DNA of 64,000 bases from Erythroxylum novogranatense. Lineage: Eukaryota; Streptophyta; Magnoliopsida; Malpighiales; Erythroxylaceae. The stretch spans positions 69,083,523-69,147,522 of the forward strand of contig CM057228.1 in assembly GCA_029891385.1 (NCBI GenBank), in the 5' to 3' direction. Of this stretch, positions 10,630 to 21,513 are shown piece after piece (the first letter of the stretch is position 1; each line of letters starts with the position of its first letter). The translations under genes and the position numbers were made by a program. A model generated the notes under the pieces. That model searched no databases. It saw only the letters and a list, made by a program, of their open reading frames with translations, and was not told the DNA's origin.

Positions 10630-12270
10630 AACTGTTGGGACTCGATTTCAGAACCCAACTCTGATGTCATAAAAATGTATGATTGTGCTTGTTACCATGC
10701 ATGATTATTCCAATTAACCCTCATTAGTCATCCTCGGTTCATCTTCATTCTCTGATATCATAAGTGTCGGCCCCCATTTCTGAATTATTCTTACATTGAA
10801 GTAAATATTATGTGCTTAACTTACATAAAAAAACTTGAACATCCTAAGGAATGCATTAAAATTCTATTCCTTCAGATAAGTTGGAGCTCCATGTCTCTAG
10901 TTTATTTCAAAACAAAAATAATCTCATTCGGAGCTTTACAGATCAAGATGCCATCAAAATACCAGAATATGTTCAATAAAATATCCAATTCATACTCTTC
11001 CAACTGATACCCTTAATTTGATTCAATCAATCTCTTTCAATTTAGTATTAAAAGCTATAAAATTTTATTGAGAGGTAGTAAAATGTGCTAGAAATCTATT
11101 GGCCTAAGAATCACTTCATTTTTGGGTCGGATAATAAAGTTATGGCCGAAAGAATCAAACAAGGTTCCGTCCTCAATCATATTGAACCTGTTTTGGAACA
11201 ATTGACATAACTTTCTCTATATCTATGGGATCAAGGTAATTCTTAAACATTTTGAAGGAGGACTTATATATATACAACTTTCATGAAGACCTTGAAGATA
11301 GATTCTATCATTTAAAGGGAAAAAAGTGGACCAGAAGATGTGATATGAATAGTACCTAGAAAAAGTTTATGAATAGTGCATAGAATATTCTTAACAATTA
11401 GCATAATTTCTCTAGAGATATTAGAGCAAGGTGATTATTCAATGGTTTAAAAGATAACTTTAAGATCTATAACTTTTATGAAGACCTTGAAGATAGATCC
11501 TGTCATCTAGAGAGTCAAACTTAGACCCGAAGATGTAAGATGAACAGTACCTAAAAGAAGTTTATGAACAGTGCATAGAAGATGTTTAACAATTAACATA
11601 ACTTACTATAGAGATATCAAATCAAGGTCATTCTTAGATGGTTTGAAAAAGGACTTCACGAACCATAACTTTTATGCAGACCTTGAAGATAGATTCTATC
11701 ATGTAGAGGGTCAAACTTGGAGCAGAAGATGTAAGATGAATAGTATCCAGAAGAAGTTTATGAACAGTGCATAAAAGATGTTTAACTATTAGCATAACTT
11801 TCTTTAAAGATATCGGATCAAGGTCATTCTTAGATGGTTTGAAAGAGAATTTCAAGATCTACAACTTTCATGAAGATTTGAAGATAGATTCTATCATATA
11901 GAGGATCAAACTTGGACTAGAATATGTAAGATGAACAGTACCCAGAAGAAGTTTGTGAACAGTGTATAGAAGATGTTTAATAGTTAGCATAACTTTCACT
12001 AGAGATATTGGATCAAGGTCATTTTTAGATGGTTTGATCGAGTACTTCAAGATCTACAACTTTCATGAAGATCTTGAAGATAGATTTTGTCATCAAAAGA
12101 TGTAAGATTCTCCACTTATGAAGATCATAACTTTCGACTCTGATGTAGAAAAATTTCATACTATATATCGTTAGAAAGCTAGAAAGATAAGTTACAACTT
12201 CCTAGAAGATAACTTTGTTTAATTTGGCTTATATCAATATAGTTTTTCTCCTGAAGTCAGAACATGGAAT
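10630..12270 (-). mobile_element. Degenerate gypsy LTR remnants with a second primer-site-like joint
   Basis: The - strand LTR end CCCAACA lies at about 10631-10640. A second LTR-end plus primer-site pair is seen near 10762-10782 (- strand GGGGGCCGACA, then ATGATATCAGAGA), which implies two nested or recombined LTR ends. The part from 10850 to 11180 resembles LTR segments near 27400-27500. From 11208 on it becomes a tandem array. The boundary with the copia element is between about 12270 and 12300. Confidence 0.5.
11208..12090. repeat. 195-bp tandem array, about 4.6 copies
   Basis: Units begin with a CATAACTTTCTCTA-like phrase at about 11208, 11401, 11597, 11792 and 11987, giving periods of 193-196 bp. 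Each holds, in order, a GATCAAGGTCATTCTTA-like phrase, CAACTTTCATGAAGA, GATAGATTCTATCAT, GTAAGATGAACAGTA and AAGTTTATGAACAGTG. Short look-alike ORFs (11571-11774, 11634-11855, 11868-12050) are copies of the same repeat in different frames. The core phrase ACAACTTTCATGAAG also recurs, more loosely, in L1 LTRs near 29690 and 38930. Confidence 0.85.
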
Positions 12271-12299
12271 TTACATCCATGGAAGACTTCAAATTTTCA

Positions 12300-13721
12300 C
12301 TATGCAAACTTGGAATGTCCTGAGTGTAACCATTCAACAGGTACTGGTTCTTTTATAATCTTCATTCTCAAGTCCTTTTTATTGATTGGTTGAGAATGAT
12401 TATAAGGTTCCAATTGGTGTTCAACTATTTTCGCCTTCTGTTGAACATCAAATGAAGAAATCTTTTTCTGATTGGGCTTCACCTTCTTTCGTTCTTCTGC
12501 CGATTTAGATGAAAGTTGTTGTTGAGGCTTCTTCCTCCCAAATACCAACTTCTTTTTAAATTCTGTCTCTCCAGATGATTTTGCTGATTAGTTTTGCAAA
12601 ATAGAGACAATTGATATGGTAGGTTGCTGTCTTTTCTTTTGCTTTTTAGAATCTCCATCAAGAATCAAAGATTTCCTCTTCTTTTGTTCTTGTTGTTGTA
12701 AGGTCAATAGTCTTGGTGACCTTCTGGACTATTTGGAATTTTTTGATTGAAGTGTCTCTGCCTTTTTATTCAATGACACTTGTTGCGATGATTGTTGAAC
12801 TCGGCTTTCCTTTTTCTTTAGAATCATCTTAGATTGTATTGTTTCATAAGACAATTTCTCAATCTTTTCTTCTACGAATGTTCTTCCTGTTGATTGAGGT
12901 TTTGTCTTTCTTGCAGACGTACCACGTTCACTTCTGCCCCGTCTTACTATTAGCTCCCCCTTAGACCTTGCTTTCAGTGGAGAACCTTTATCTGCCTCAT
13001 TAGCAAACTTTATCCCCATTCTGTGAATAGTTGTGGGATTAATAATGCTCTTCACATCCATCTTTATCCTGTTACCTCTATTGAGAAAGATTCCTTATTC
13101 TCTAAAAATCCTTGTCAATAGAATTCCATAGAATAAAGAGCTAGAATCTCCTTTTGACTTCATCATGTACTTTAAAATTAAGTACCGAAGATTAATGGGT
13201 TGATGATTCAGTAAGTGATACAGACAATGTTCATCGTTCATTTTCACAGCATCCTTCGAGCCTAATCTTGGTAGAACATAGTGAAGAAGCAGTGAATGTA
13301 GAACCCTAGCCTTTAGAACAACCACCTTCTTAACTTCTAGATCATTACTTCCATAGAGTTGTCGATTGATGTGCATTTTATCTGTACGACTTTGAGTAAT
13401 CCATTTTGTATTCTTAAACAGCTTTACTCCAATACTAGGACACCTATTGACCCATTCGATAGTATCTTGCATCATGATAACTGACAATCCATCTACCATT
13501 TATACTAAAGTGTCATCCACCACCTTTGGATTCTTCCAAAATTTATATATCTCCTTCAAATAAACATTTTCACAAACCTTGAAGAAGTTTTTCCAGCCAA
13601 CTGCTTTAATCTCTAGTTCAATGTCCATCCGATTTTCCTTTAATGATTTGAAATCGATGTGTCGCCTATAGATAAGTGATTGCTCCATTTGTAATCTATA
13701 ACAAATAAGAACTAAACACAA
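12300..13721 (-). pseudogene. Extra 3' ORF of the copia element (function unknown)
   Basis: Downstream of RNase H on the - strand, three frames run in order. 13721-13500 and 13499-13095 hold a hydrophobic/basic domain with a stretch VVVLKARVLHSLLLHYVLPR. 13061-12300 is Lys/Gln/Ser-rich, low-complexity and probably disordered. The first two frames are separated only by a stop at 13500. Sirevirus-type copia elements often carry an additional ORF here, sometimes called envelope-like, and others call this a plant-transposon-protein domain. I see no clear signal peptide or fusion peptide. Position and length support an element-encoded protein; the function is not known. The copia 3' LTR that should follow is absent, being replaced by gypsy DNA at about 12270. 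Confidence 0.6.
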
Positions 13722-14001
13722 AAAATATTTTGCTCAAAGTAGCGATGTTAGTCTTTAAAAGTAAGAATATGAGATGAAAAGAACTTGAAGCTTAGAACAA
13801 AATATCAAATTGTCTTGGTTGAGAGTGTTAAATAAGACGATTTCAAAGTATTTCAAGAAAATTCTAGAGTAGAACATATTTTAGAATCTTGAGAAGATTT
13901 CCTTCTTATACCTACCCTTGAAAAAGTTACCGTTCATAACTTACCGTTATTATTTACTTGAAAACTTTTGACGTTTTATCTTCTTGTAAAAAACGTCTAG
14001 G

Positions 14002-15430
14002 TTACAGCGTGTCAGATGAATGGTCATTTAGCATTACCATATTCAAGTTCTGTCTGATTTCCTTGAATCTATCTTCACACAAAAGTTTAGTGAAGATATT
14101 CGCCCATTGTTGAATCGTCTCAACAAATTGTAGATTGATGATTCCTCTCTGTACATAGTCTCGTATAAAATGATGTCTAACTTCAATATGCTTTACCCTC
14201 GAGTGTTGTATTGGATTTTTTAATAAATTGATAACACTTATGTTGTCACAAAAGATTGGAATTTGATCTTCTTGAATGGAGTAATCTTCCAACTGATACT
14301 TAATCCATAACGTCTGTGAATAACAACTTGCAACTGACATATATTAAGCTTCTGCAGTAGATAGAGAAATTGAACTTTGCCTCTTGCTTGACACCAAGAA
14401 ATTAGATTATGAGTAAGAAAGTGACAACCTCCACTTGTTCTCTTTCTATCAATTCTATCTCCAGCATAATCAGCATCACAGTAGCCAATTAACCTGAAAT
14501 CTTTTCCTTTCTCATACATTAAACAAAGATCAGTAGAACCTGCTAAGTATCTTAATATTCTTTTAACAACAATATAATGAAATTCTCTATGATCTGCTTG
14601 AAATCTTGCACACAAACAAACACTAAACAATATATCAGATCTGCTTATAGTTAGGTAAAGTAAAGAACCAATAATTTCTATGAAAAGGGTTTGATCAACC
14701 TTCTTACCTACTTCATCCTTAGATAATAGGATTGAAGGATGCAAACGAGTTGACATAGGTTTAACCTTCTCCATTTTATATTTGACTAACAGTTCTTTGA
14801 TATATTTCTGTTGATGAATAAAAATCTTTTCTTTAGTTTGCTTAATTTGTAAACCAAGAAAGAATTTCAATTTACCCATCATACTAATTTCAAATTCACT
14901 TTTCATAAGATTTTCAAAACTGGAACATAGCTTCTTAGAAGTTGCATAAAAAATAATATCATCTACATATATCTGTACTATAATGAAATCATTTTTAATA
15001 CATTTTCTAAATAGAATCTTATCTACTTGTCATCTAACAAAGTCATTTCTAATCAGGAATGAACTTAGATGATCATACCAAGCACGAGGTGCTTGTTTTA
15101 ATCCATACAAAGCTTTATGAAGTCTATAGACATCATCTGGTTTATCAGTATCTTCAAAACTAGGAGGTTGCTTTACATAAACCTATTCATCTATAAAACC
15201 ATTCAAAAAGGCACTTTTTACATCCATTTGAAACAGTTTTATGTCATGACAAATAACATATGCAAAATCCTAATGGCTTCTAATCTAGCTACAAAAGCAG
15301 AAGTTTCATTATAGTCTATTCCTTTTTGTTGATTATAGCCTTGAGCTACTAATCTAGTTTTATTATGGTTTACTCTACCTGATTCATCTAGTTTATTCTT
15401 GAATACCCATTTGGAGTTTTATTTAAAATA
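14002..15430 (-). pseudogene. Ty1/copia reverse transcriptase and RNase H
   Basis: In - strand order, 15410-15240 reads [20 protein letters not shown] and [17 protein letters not shown], the start of copia RT. The catalytic box appears as IYVDDIIF near 14955-14985, so both Asp are kept. 14906-14400 continues RT into RNase H (YCDADYAGDR, GGCHFLTHNLISW). A frameshift near 14340-14400 leads to the last RNase H part, which contains IFCDNISVINLLKNPIQHSR and RHHFIRDYV and ends near 14002. There are several stops and frameshifts, so no single protein can be made. Sequence style fits a Sirevirus-like lineage. The neighbour upstream is the integrase, fused out of register by a deletion at about 15420. 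Confidence 0.88.
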
Positions 15431-16440
15431 GGTCGCAATACTCTATTTTGAATATAACAAGCTGTGTTCACAGTTTCTGCCCAGAAATACTTAGGAAGAT
15501 TCATTTCACATAGCATAGTCCTTGCCATTTCCTGAATCATCCTGTTCTTTCTTTCTACAACTCCATTTTGTTGTGGAGTTCTAGGAGTAGAGAAATAATG
15601 AAAAATTACATTATCTTCACAAAACATTCCAAATTTTTCATTTTCAAATTCGCCACCATGATCAATCATAATTCCAGCAATAGAAAACCCTTTTTCATTT
15701 TGTAACTTTTTGGAAAGAACTTTAAAGTACTTAAGAGATTCATCTTTATGTGATAAAAATAATATCCAACAAAATCTAGTGAAGTCGTCAATAATTATGA
15801 GACCATACTTCTTTCCGCCAAGACTTAATGTTCTAGTTGGACCAAACAAATCTATATGTAAGAACTCTAGATGTCTAGACAAAGTTACAACATTTTTAGA
15901 AAAAAAGATTTTTTAACTTGTTTTCCTTTCTAACAACTCTCATAAAAGAGTTCTTTGTTAAAGCTTATTTTTGGTAATTCTCTGACCAAATCATGTCTAA
16001 CCAACTTGGAAATATGTTTAAAACTAACATGACCCAACTTTTTATGCCAAATCAATTTTTTCTCATATGTTGATATCAAACATGAAATATTTTGACTTTT
16101 AAAATCATCTAAATTAATCTTATAAAGATTGTTTCATCGTTTGGCATAAAAGAATACGAAACCGTCTTTATTCTTGACTACACAAGAATTTTGATTAAAA
16201 GATACTTCAAAGTGAGAATCACATAATTGACTTACACTAATTAGATTATGCTTTAATCCTTCAACTAGGAGAACATTATCAATAGAAGCAAGTGAATCTT
16301 TACCAATTTTGTTGATTCCAACTATTTTGTCCTATTGGTTGTCTCCAAAAGTTATTGATCCTCCTTGCTTATTTTAGAGGTTGAGGAACATAGACCTTCT
16401 TCCCATCATGTTTTACAAGCATCCACTCTCCAAGTACCAT
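15388..16440 (-). pseudogene. Ty1/copia protease end, pre-integrase domain and integrase core
   Basis: Near 16440-16400 the protease site reads WYLESGC: the catalytic Asp is Glu, with stops beside it. 16060-15920 holds the pre-integrase zinc domain (LIWHKKLGHVS, then YESC with a stop), where one Cys is Tyr. The integrase core is an open frame, 15882-15388. All three catalytic acids are visible: Asp in LHIDLFGPT, Asp in IDHGGEFENE and Glu in NGVVERKNR. After RPILNKTP the frame jumps directly to sequence matching RT, so the integrase C-terminal part and the RT N-terminus are missing. Confidence 0.85.
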
Positions 16441-16449
16441 TAGTGCTGG

Positions 16450-18035
16450 TTACTTTTTCCAATAAGGGAGATCTGCACTATATATTATGTCTTTCTTCCG
16501 TACCCATATTTTCTTGGGTCCTTTGAGGTTAGATTTATGACAATTCCTCGAATAATAAGAATATTGCTCCTTTTTCTTTATGCTAGGAACAAAACTCTTA
16601 TTATGACGAATATTACTATTAGTAAACCCTAAACCACTCTTATCCTTTGGATTTCTATATTTTCCAATCATATCATTCATCCTTTTTGTACTTTTAGTAA
16701 ATGTTGATAAATCTACTGAAAGACTATTAATCCTTTGTTTCAATTGATTAATTTCCTCATATCTATCTACCGTTACTTTCTTTTTCATATCGTCTACTCG
16801 TTTTTTAAGGTAGATGTTTTCTTTCTCTAACATTTCCGTGTTCTTCAAGCTTTCAACAAATTTCTTCTTCAAAATCCTATATTCCTTTAATATAGCATGC
16901 GAATCTTCTAACAATTCTAAATATGCCTCTTAAAGATCATTAAAGTTAGAAGTTACCTCATCGTCACATTCCTTTTCAACTACCAAGCATATATTTGCTT
17001 GTTTTGATGCTTTTCAATCTGAGTCTGATTTTGATGAATCTAGATCTTCCCATATTGCCATCATGCTCTTTTTGTTTTCTTTAGTTTTCTTCCATTTTCT
17101 TTTGTTGCACTAGTAGCAGATGATAGACGTTTTCTTATTCTTGGCTTCATCTTTGTTATTCTTCTTAAAAGAAAATCTTTATTTCCTTTTGCTTTTTTTC
17201 CACATCCTTCGAATCTTTCTTGAAATGAAGGATATATCATCATCATCTTAGCTTAAATCTTGATCAGATTCACTGGCATCATCATTCTTGATTTCTTCAA
17301 TCTTTAATGCTTTTGAAGATGTGTTTCTATTTTTCTGATTCTTTTGATTCTTCTGACCAGTCTTTAATGAAATAGACTTATCTCTTCTAGGTTTATCTTC
17401 TTTACTTCATGTATCTTTAGTAAACCAAGCAATTCGTCTAGTTTCAACTTGCTTAAGTCCTTAGCCTCTTGTATTGCTGTAACATTAGGTCTCCATCTTT
17501 TAGGTAGACTTCTAAGAATCTTTCTAACATGATCTTGATTATCATAGATTCTCCCAAGATCTTTAGGTCCATTAACGATTGTTTGAAATTGTCCAAACAT
17601 CCGATCAATAGTCTCCTCATCTTTAATTTTGAATAACTCATACTGATGAACAAGAATATTGATCTTGGACTCTTTCACTTGATTTGTGCCTTCTTGTTCA
17701 ATGGCTAATGTATCCTACATCTCCTTTGCAGATACACATCCATAAACCTTGTCATATTCACTTCTACTTAGGGCACAACTTAAAAAGAACTTGGCCTTTA
17801 AGTTTAACTGAAATAAAGCTTTTTGATCCACTGATCATTCGTCACGAAAGATGGTATTGCCTTCATCATCTGTCGATGTATATGGACCATTCTCGATGAC
17901 ATCCCAAAGATCAATATATGTGGATTCTATGAAGAGTTGCATCCTATCCTTCCAATAATGATAATCCTCACCATTGAACGCAGGAGGTCTTGTGACCAAG
18001 GCACCTTTAGTTATAAAAACATGTGATTCAGCCAT
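16450..18035 (-). pseudogene. Ty1/copia gag with coiled coil and zinc knuckle
   Basis: The start Met at 18035 lies just after the primer site. 18035-17835 (MAESHVFITKGALVTRPPAF, then YHYWKDRMQ) is the usual copia gag N-terminus. 17678-17364 continues the gag core (HQYELFKIKDEETIDRMFGQ). 17250-17060 is Lys-rich. 16914-16450 has a long heptad-like coiled coil (EKENIYLKKRVDDMKKK) followed by a degenerate zinc knuckle (YSYYSRNCHKSN, with Cys-to-Tyr changes) and ends with YWKK. A long gag with a coiled coil fits Sireviruses. Stops and frameshifts occur between the four blocks. Confidence 0.82.
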
Positions 18036-18080
18036 GGATCTTTGTCCTCACTTTATGATAGTATTTCTTAGAAACCTTGC

Positions 18081-18092
18081 TCTGATATCAAC
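18081..18092 (-). other. Primer-binding site of the copia element
   Basis: The - strand reads TGATATCAGAGC, one base away from the initiator-Met-tRNA type site TGGTATCAGAGC used by the gypsy elements here. It lies between the LTR end (about 18095) and the gag start at 18035. Confidence 0.75.
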
Positions 18093-18094
18093 TA

Positions 18095-19160
18095 AAATAA
18101 ATCACTTGTTAATATAAAAATCCTATATGATATGTAAACTACACAATAAGGGAGTTGAATTGTGTAATCTTTTCGAAAATATTAATCTTTTGAGACTTCT
18201 TGAATTTCTTTACGAAAATTCAAATGATTACTAAAAAACTTTGCTAAAGTTGATAATCATTGAAATCACAAGTAATATTATCTACTCGACTAACAACAAG
18301 AAAATTAAAAGTAAGGGTTAGAGAATAGATACTGCGATTTTATACTGGTTCACCACAAACCTTGGGCTACGTCCGGTCTTCAGAGTTAGTATGAGATTTC
18401 ACTATACTCTTTAACTTTACAAGTATTCTTTCTACACTTATAGAGCGTCTTCAGGTCTCTCTCATGAAGTATTCTTTATTAGCTATATTAGCCTCTTTGG
18501 GCTCTAGCCTTACTTTCTCTTTCTAAGAAAAGTATTTTTGAGCTTTATGTTACAGATGTATTTGCTCACTTCTTTCACATTTTGAATACAGAATATTTGC
18601 TAATGTAAAAGCATTTGTTATTTTTGATCTTTGACTAAAACTAATATTTATAGCCTAAGTCTCTAACTGTCTTCTTGAAAATTGCTTCTTGAAACTTCTA
18701 GAAACGGTTATTAGTCGAGTCTTGTAACTAACTCCAACTAACTAACTGTCTGACGTTCTAAAATGTCTTCCTTTTGAATCATTTGGAATAATGTTTCTTT
18801 TGTTATTATGTTTCGTATGTTATTCTGATTTGTCTATTGTATCGCTTCGTCTATTGTCATGCTTTGTCTGGTGTTGCGCTTTGCTCTTCGTCTGGTGTTA
18901 TGTTTCGTCTGTTGTCGCGCTTCGTGTGGTGTTGCGCTTCATCTAGTGTTGCACTTTGTCTGATGTTGCACTTTATCTGGTGTTGCACTTCATCTGGTGT
19001 TGCGCTTCGTCTGGTGTTGACTGTGTACCTTCTGAGTTAACTAAGTGTTGCTTACATTTTTCTACACACTTAACAAACTTATCAAAACAGTTCATACATT
19101 TCTAAGATTATTATTGTTTGATTGTCATCAAAATTAATAGAAGTGAAGTCCTCTTGACTT
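18095..19160 (-). mobile_element. 5' LTR of copia element 1
   Basis: About 1.07 kb, read on the - strand from roughly 19160 (TTAAGTCAAGAGG) to 18095 (AACAAGTGATTTA). It is closely similar to 20695-21513 plus 23677-23920, the LTR of a second copia copy. The ends do not show the usual TG...CA. The best reading is TTAAGT...GATTTA, which would be non-canonical; exact ends are uncertain by a few bases. It contains a minisatellite at 18835-19020. It borders an Athila/Tat fragment at 19161, probably the insertion target. Confidence 0.75.
18835..19020. repeat. Minisatellite inside the copia LTR
   Basis: A run of about nine imperfect units of roughly 20 bp, built on CTTCGTCTGGTGTTGCG, lies inside the copia LTR. 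The equivalent site in the second LTR (about 21425-21510, then 23690-23780 after the S1 insertion) has fewer, diverged units. Related CGTCTG-rich arrays make up 45050-46690, 58200-58450 and, inverted, 58870-59180. Confidence 0.8.
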
Positions 19161-19850
19161 AATAGTCTATTTATCAATGAATTCTCGCAAATTGCAAGAC
19201 CTTTGACAAACCTGTTAGTCAAGGATGTGTCTTCCCTGTTTGATGACAAGTGTATGTCTGCCTTTAACAAACTAAAGGAGGCATTGATATCAGAGCCAAT
19301 TATATCACCTCCGGACCAAACACTTTCATTTGAGGTTATGTGTAATGCAAGTGACCAAGCTATAGATTATGTATTGGCCAAAGGAAAGATAAAATGTTGT
19401 ATACGATCTACTATGCCAGTAAGACCCTTGCAGGACCTCAAATTAATTACACCATCATAGAAAAGGAATTACTCACATTAGTGTATGCATGTGATAAATT
19501 TCGACCATACCTTTTAGGATTAAAGTTAATCGTATTCACCTATCATACGGTGATAAATACCTTTTCAATAAAAATGATGCAAAAACAAGGCTTATTCGAT
19601 AGATGTTACTTTTACAGAAATTTGATTTAGAAGTGAAAGACAAAAAGGGAGCAAAAAATGTGGTTGCAAACCAGTTATCCAGACTAAAAGGAAGGGAATG
19701 CAAGCTATGTTGGATCGAAAACAAAAGCATGCAAGATTTGGCTAAAATGATAGATTTCATAACTTTTTTCGAAATCAAAATGCAGCAGAAACAAAATAAC
19801 CAAATCAACATGTTTAAGCCATACTTGATAGGGTATAAGGAAAATAATTA
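19161..19850 (+). pseudogene. Athila/Tat-type gypsy RT end and RNase H fragment
   Basis: The + strand reads FINEFSQIARPLTNLLVKD from about 19168, then KCMSAFNKLKEALISEPII (to 19330), the end of gypsy RT. RNase H follows with a frameshift near 19395: YASKTLAGPQINYTIIEKEL, then RPYLLGLKLIVFTYH. Two RNase H catalytic Asp appear changed, with NASD where the first Asp is expected and TYH where TDH is expected. After another shift, FDLEVKDKKGAKNVVANQLS (19620-19680) is the segment that normally follows. No integrase is seen. It is an isolated + strand remnant between two - strand copia LTRs. Confidence 0.82.
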
Positions 19851-20694
19851 ACATAAGAACAAGATGGAAATTATGTCGACTCCTTGCTACAGATTTGACT
19901 CCTGGCTTTTGTATCCTCTCCTCGTCAATGTATCCTCTCCTCATTATTGTATCCTCGAGCAATCCAATCTACCATTTGTTCTCCTTGGACAACTTGGTTA
20001 ACAAGATCCTTTGGTGGGAAAGGAGAAGAAATATTTGAGGAGATTTTCCTTAGTTGAAAGAAGACAAAAATGAGTCTTTTATCATTCAAGTTTCAGCTAG
20101 CACATGTAAGAGAAGAGAGAGTGAGTCTAAAATGCAACAACCCTTCTTCTCATTCTCTCAATTTTAGTTATGGATGTAAGAAAGAAGTGAAGTGCATCCA
20201 ATGCATCACTTCATTCTTTAATCAAACATAAAGAAGTCATTAAATGAGACCCTCTCATTTTCAGTTATGAGATAAAAGAAGGGAGAGAGTATACCGAATG
20301 CTCTTCCTCCTTCTTTCATCAAATGAATGCTACAAGGTTACATGCCATCATTAAAAGAAAACCATTAAACCATTTAATGATAAGATCATTACTCCATTTA
20401 ATGATGATAAAGTATGATAAAATCATCTTAAATTTAGCAATTCAATTACACGTTTAGCTATAAAATTGAAATATGCCCTCTTTTTTGTTAATAACTTTGT
20501 TTCAATTTAATTAATCTAATTAATCAAACCAAACCAAAATCTAGCCCAATATTAAATGTTTATTTGGGCTTCGTAGGTAGCTAGTTTATCAAACTATTGG
20601 CGTCAATTTAATCACCAATCTCTGTAAAACATCTAGAAGTGATGATTTCACTATAAACTCTTTATTTGAGTGAATGTTCCCTGATACATATTGA
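19851..20694. other. Unassigned AT-rich spacer
   Basis: No convincing ORF is visible. The stretch has short direct repeats (GTATCCTCTCCTC at about 19911 and 19929) and phrases around 20100-20300 that repeat loosely (two AGTTATG-plus-purine blocks). It may be the downstream part of the Athila/Tat element, but I cannot prove it. Confidence 0.4.
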
Positions 20695-21513
20695 ATTAAA
20701 TCACTTGTTAATATAGAAATCACGTATAATATGTAAAATACACAAGAAGGTGGTTGAATTGTGTAAACTTTTCAAAGATATTATTCTTTTGGGATTTTTT
20801 AGATTTCTTTACAAAATTCAAATGATCACAAAAACACTTTACTAAAGTCAATAAGTAATGCAAGTGCAAGAATTATTATCTACTCTTCTAACAATAAGAA
20901 AATTAAAAGATAAGGGTTAGAGAATAGACACCACGATTTTATACTAGTTCACCATAAACCTTGGGCTATGTCCGGTCCTCAGAGTTTGTCTGAGATTTCA
21001 CTATACTCTTTAACTTTACAATTATTCTTTCTACACTTGCAGAGCCTCTTCAGGTCTTTGTCACAAAGTATTCTTTATCTCCTTTCCTAGCCTCTCCAGA
21101 CTCTAGCCTTTCTTTCTCTCTCTAGGAAAGATATCTTTGAGCTTCACATTATAGATGTATTTGCTCTCTTCTTTCGAACTTTGAATACATAATTTCTCTA
21201 AGTATTGTATAATCATATTTTCTTTCTTGTAAAAATGTTATTTAGTTTGCGACTAGAACTAGTATTTATAACCTAAGTCTTCAACTGTCTTCTTGAAAAA
21301 CTGCTTCTTGAATCTTCTACAAATCGTTATTAGTTAAGTCTTATAACTAACTTAAACTAACTAACTAACTAACATTCTAGAATAGCTTCCTTTTGTATCG
21401 TTCGGTATAATACTTCTTCTGTTATCACGCTTCGTCTATTATCACGCTTCTTCTGGTATCGCAATTCATCTGTTATCACGCTTCGTCTAGTATCGTACTT
21501 TGTCTGGTATCAA

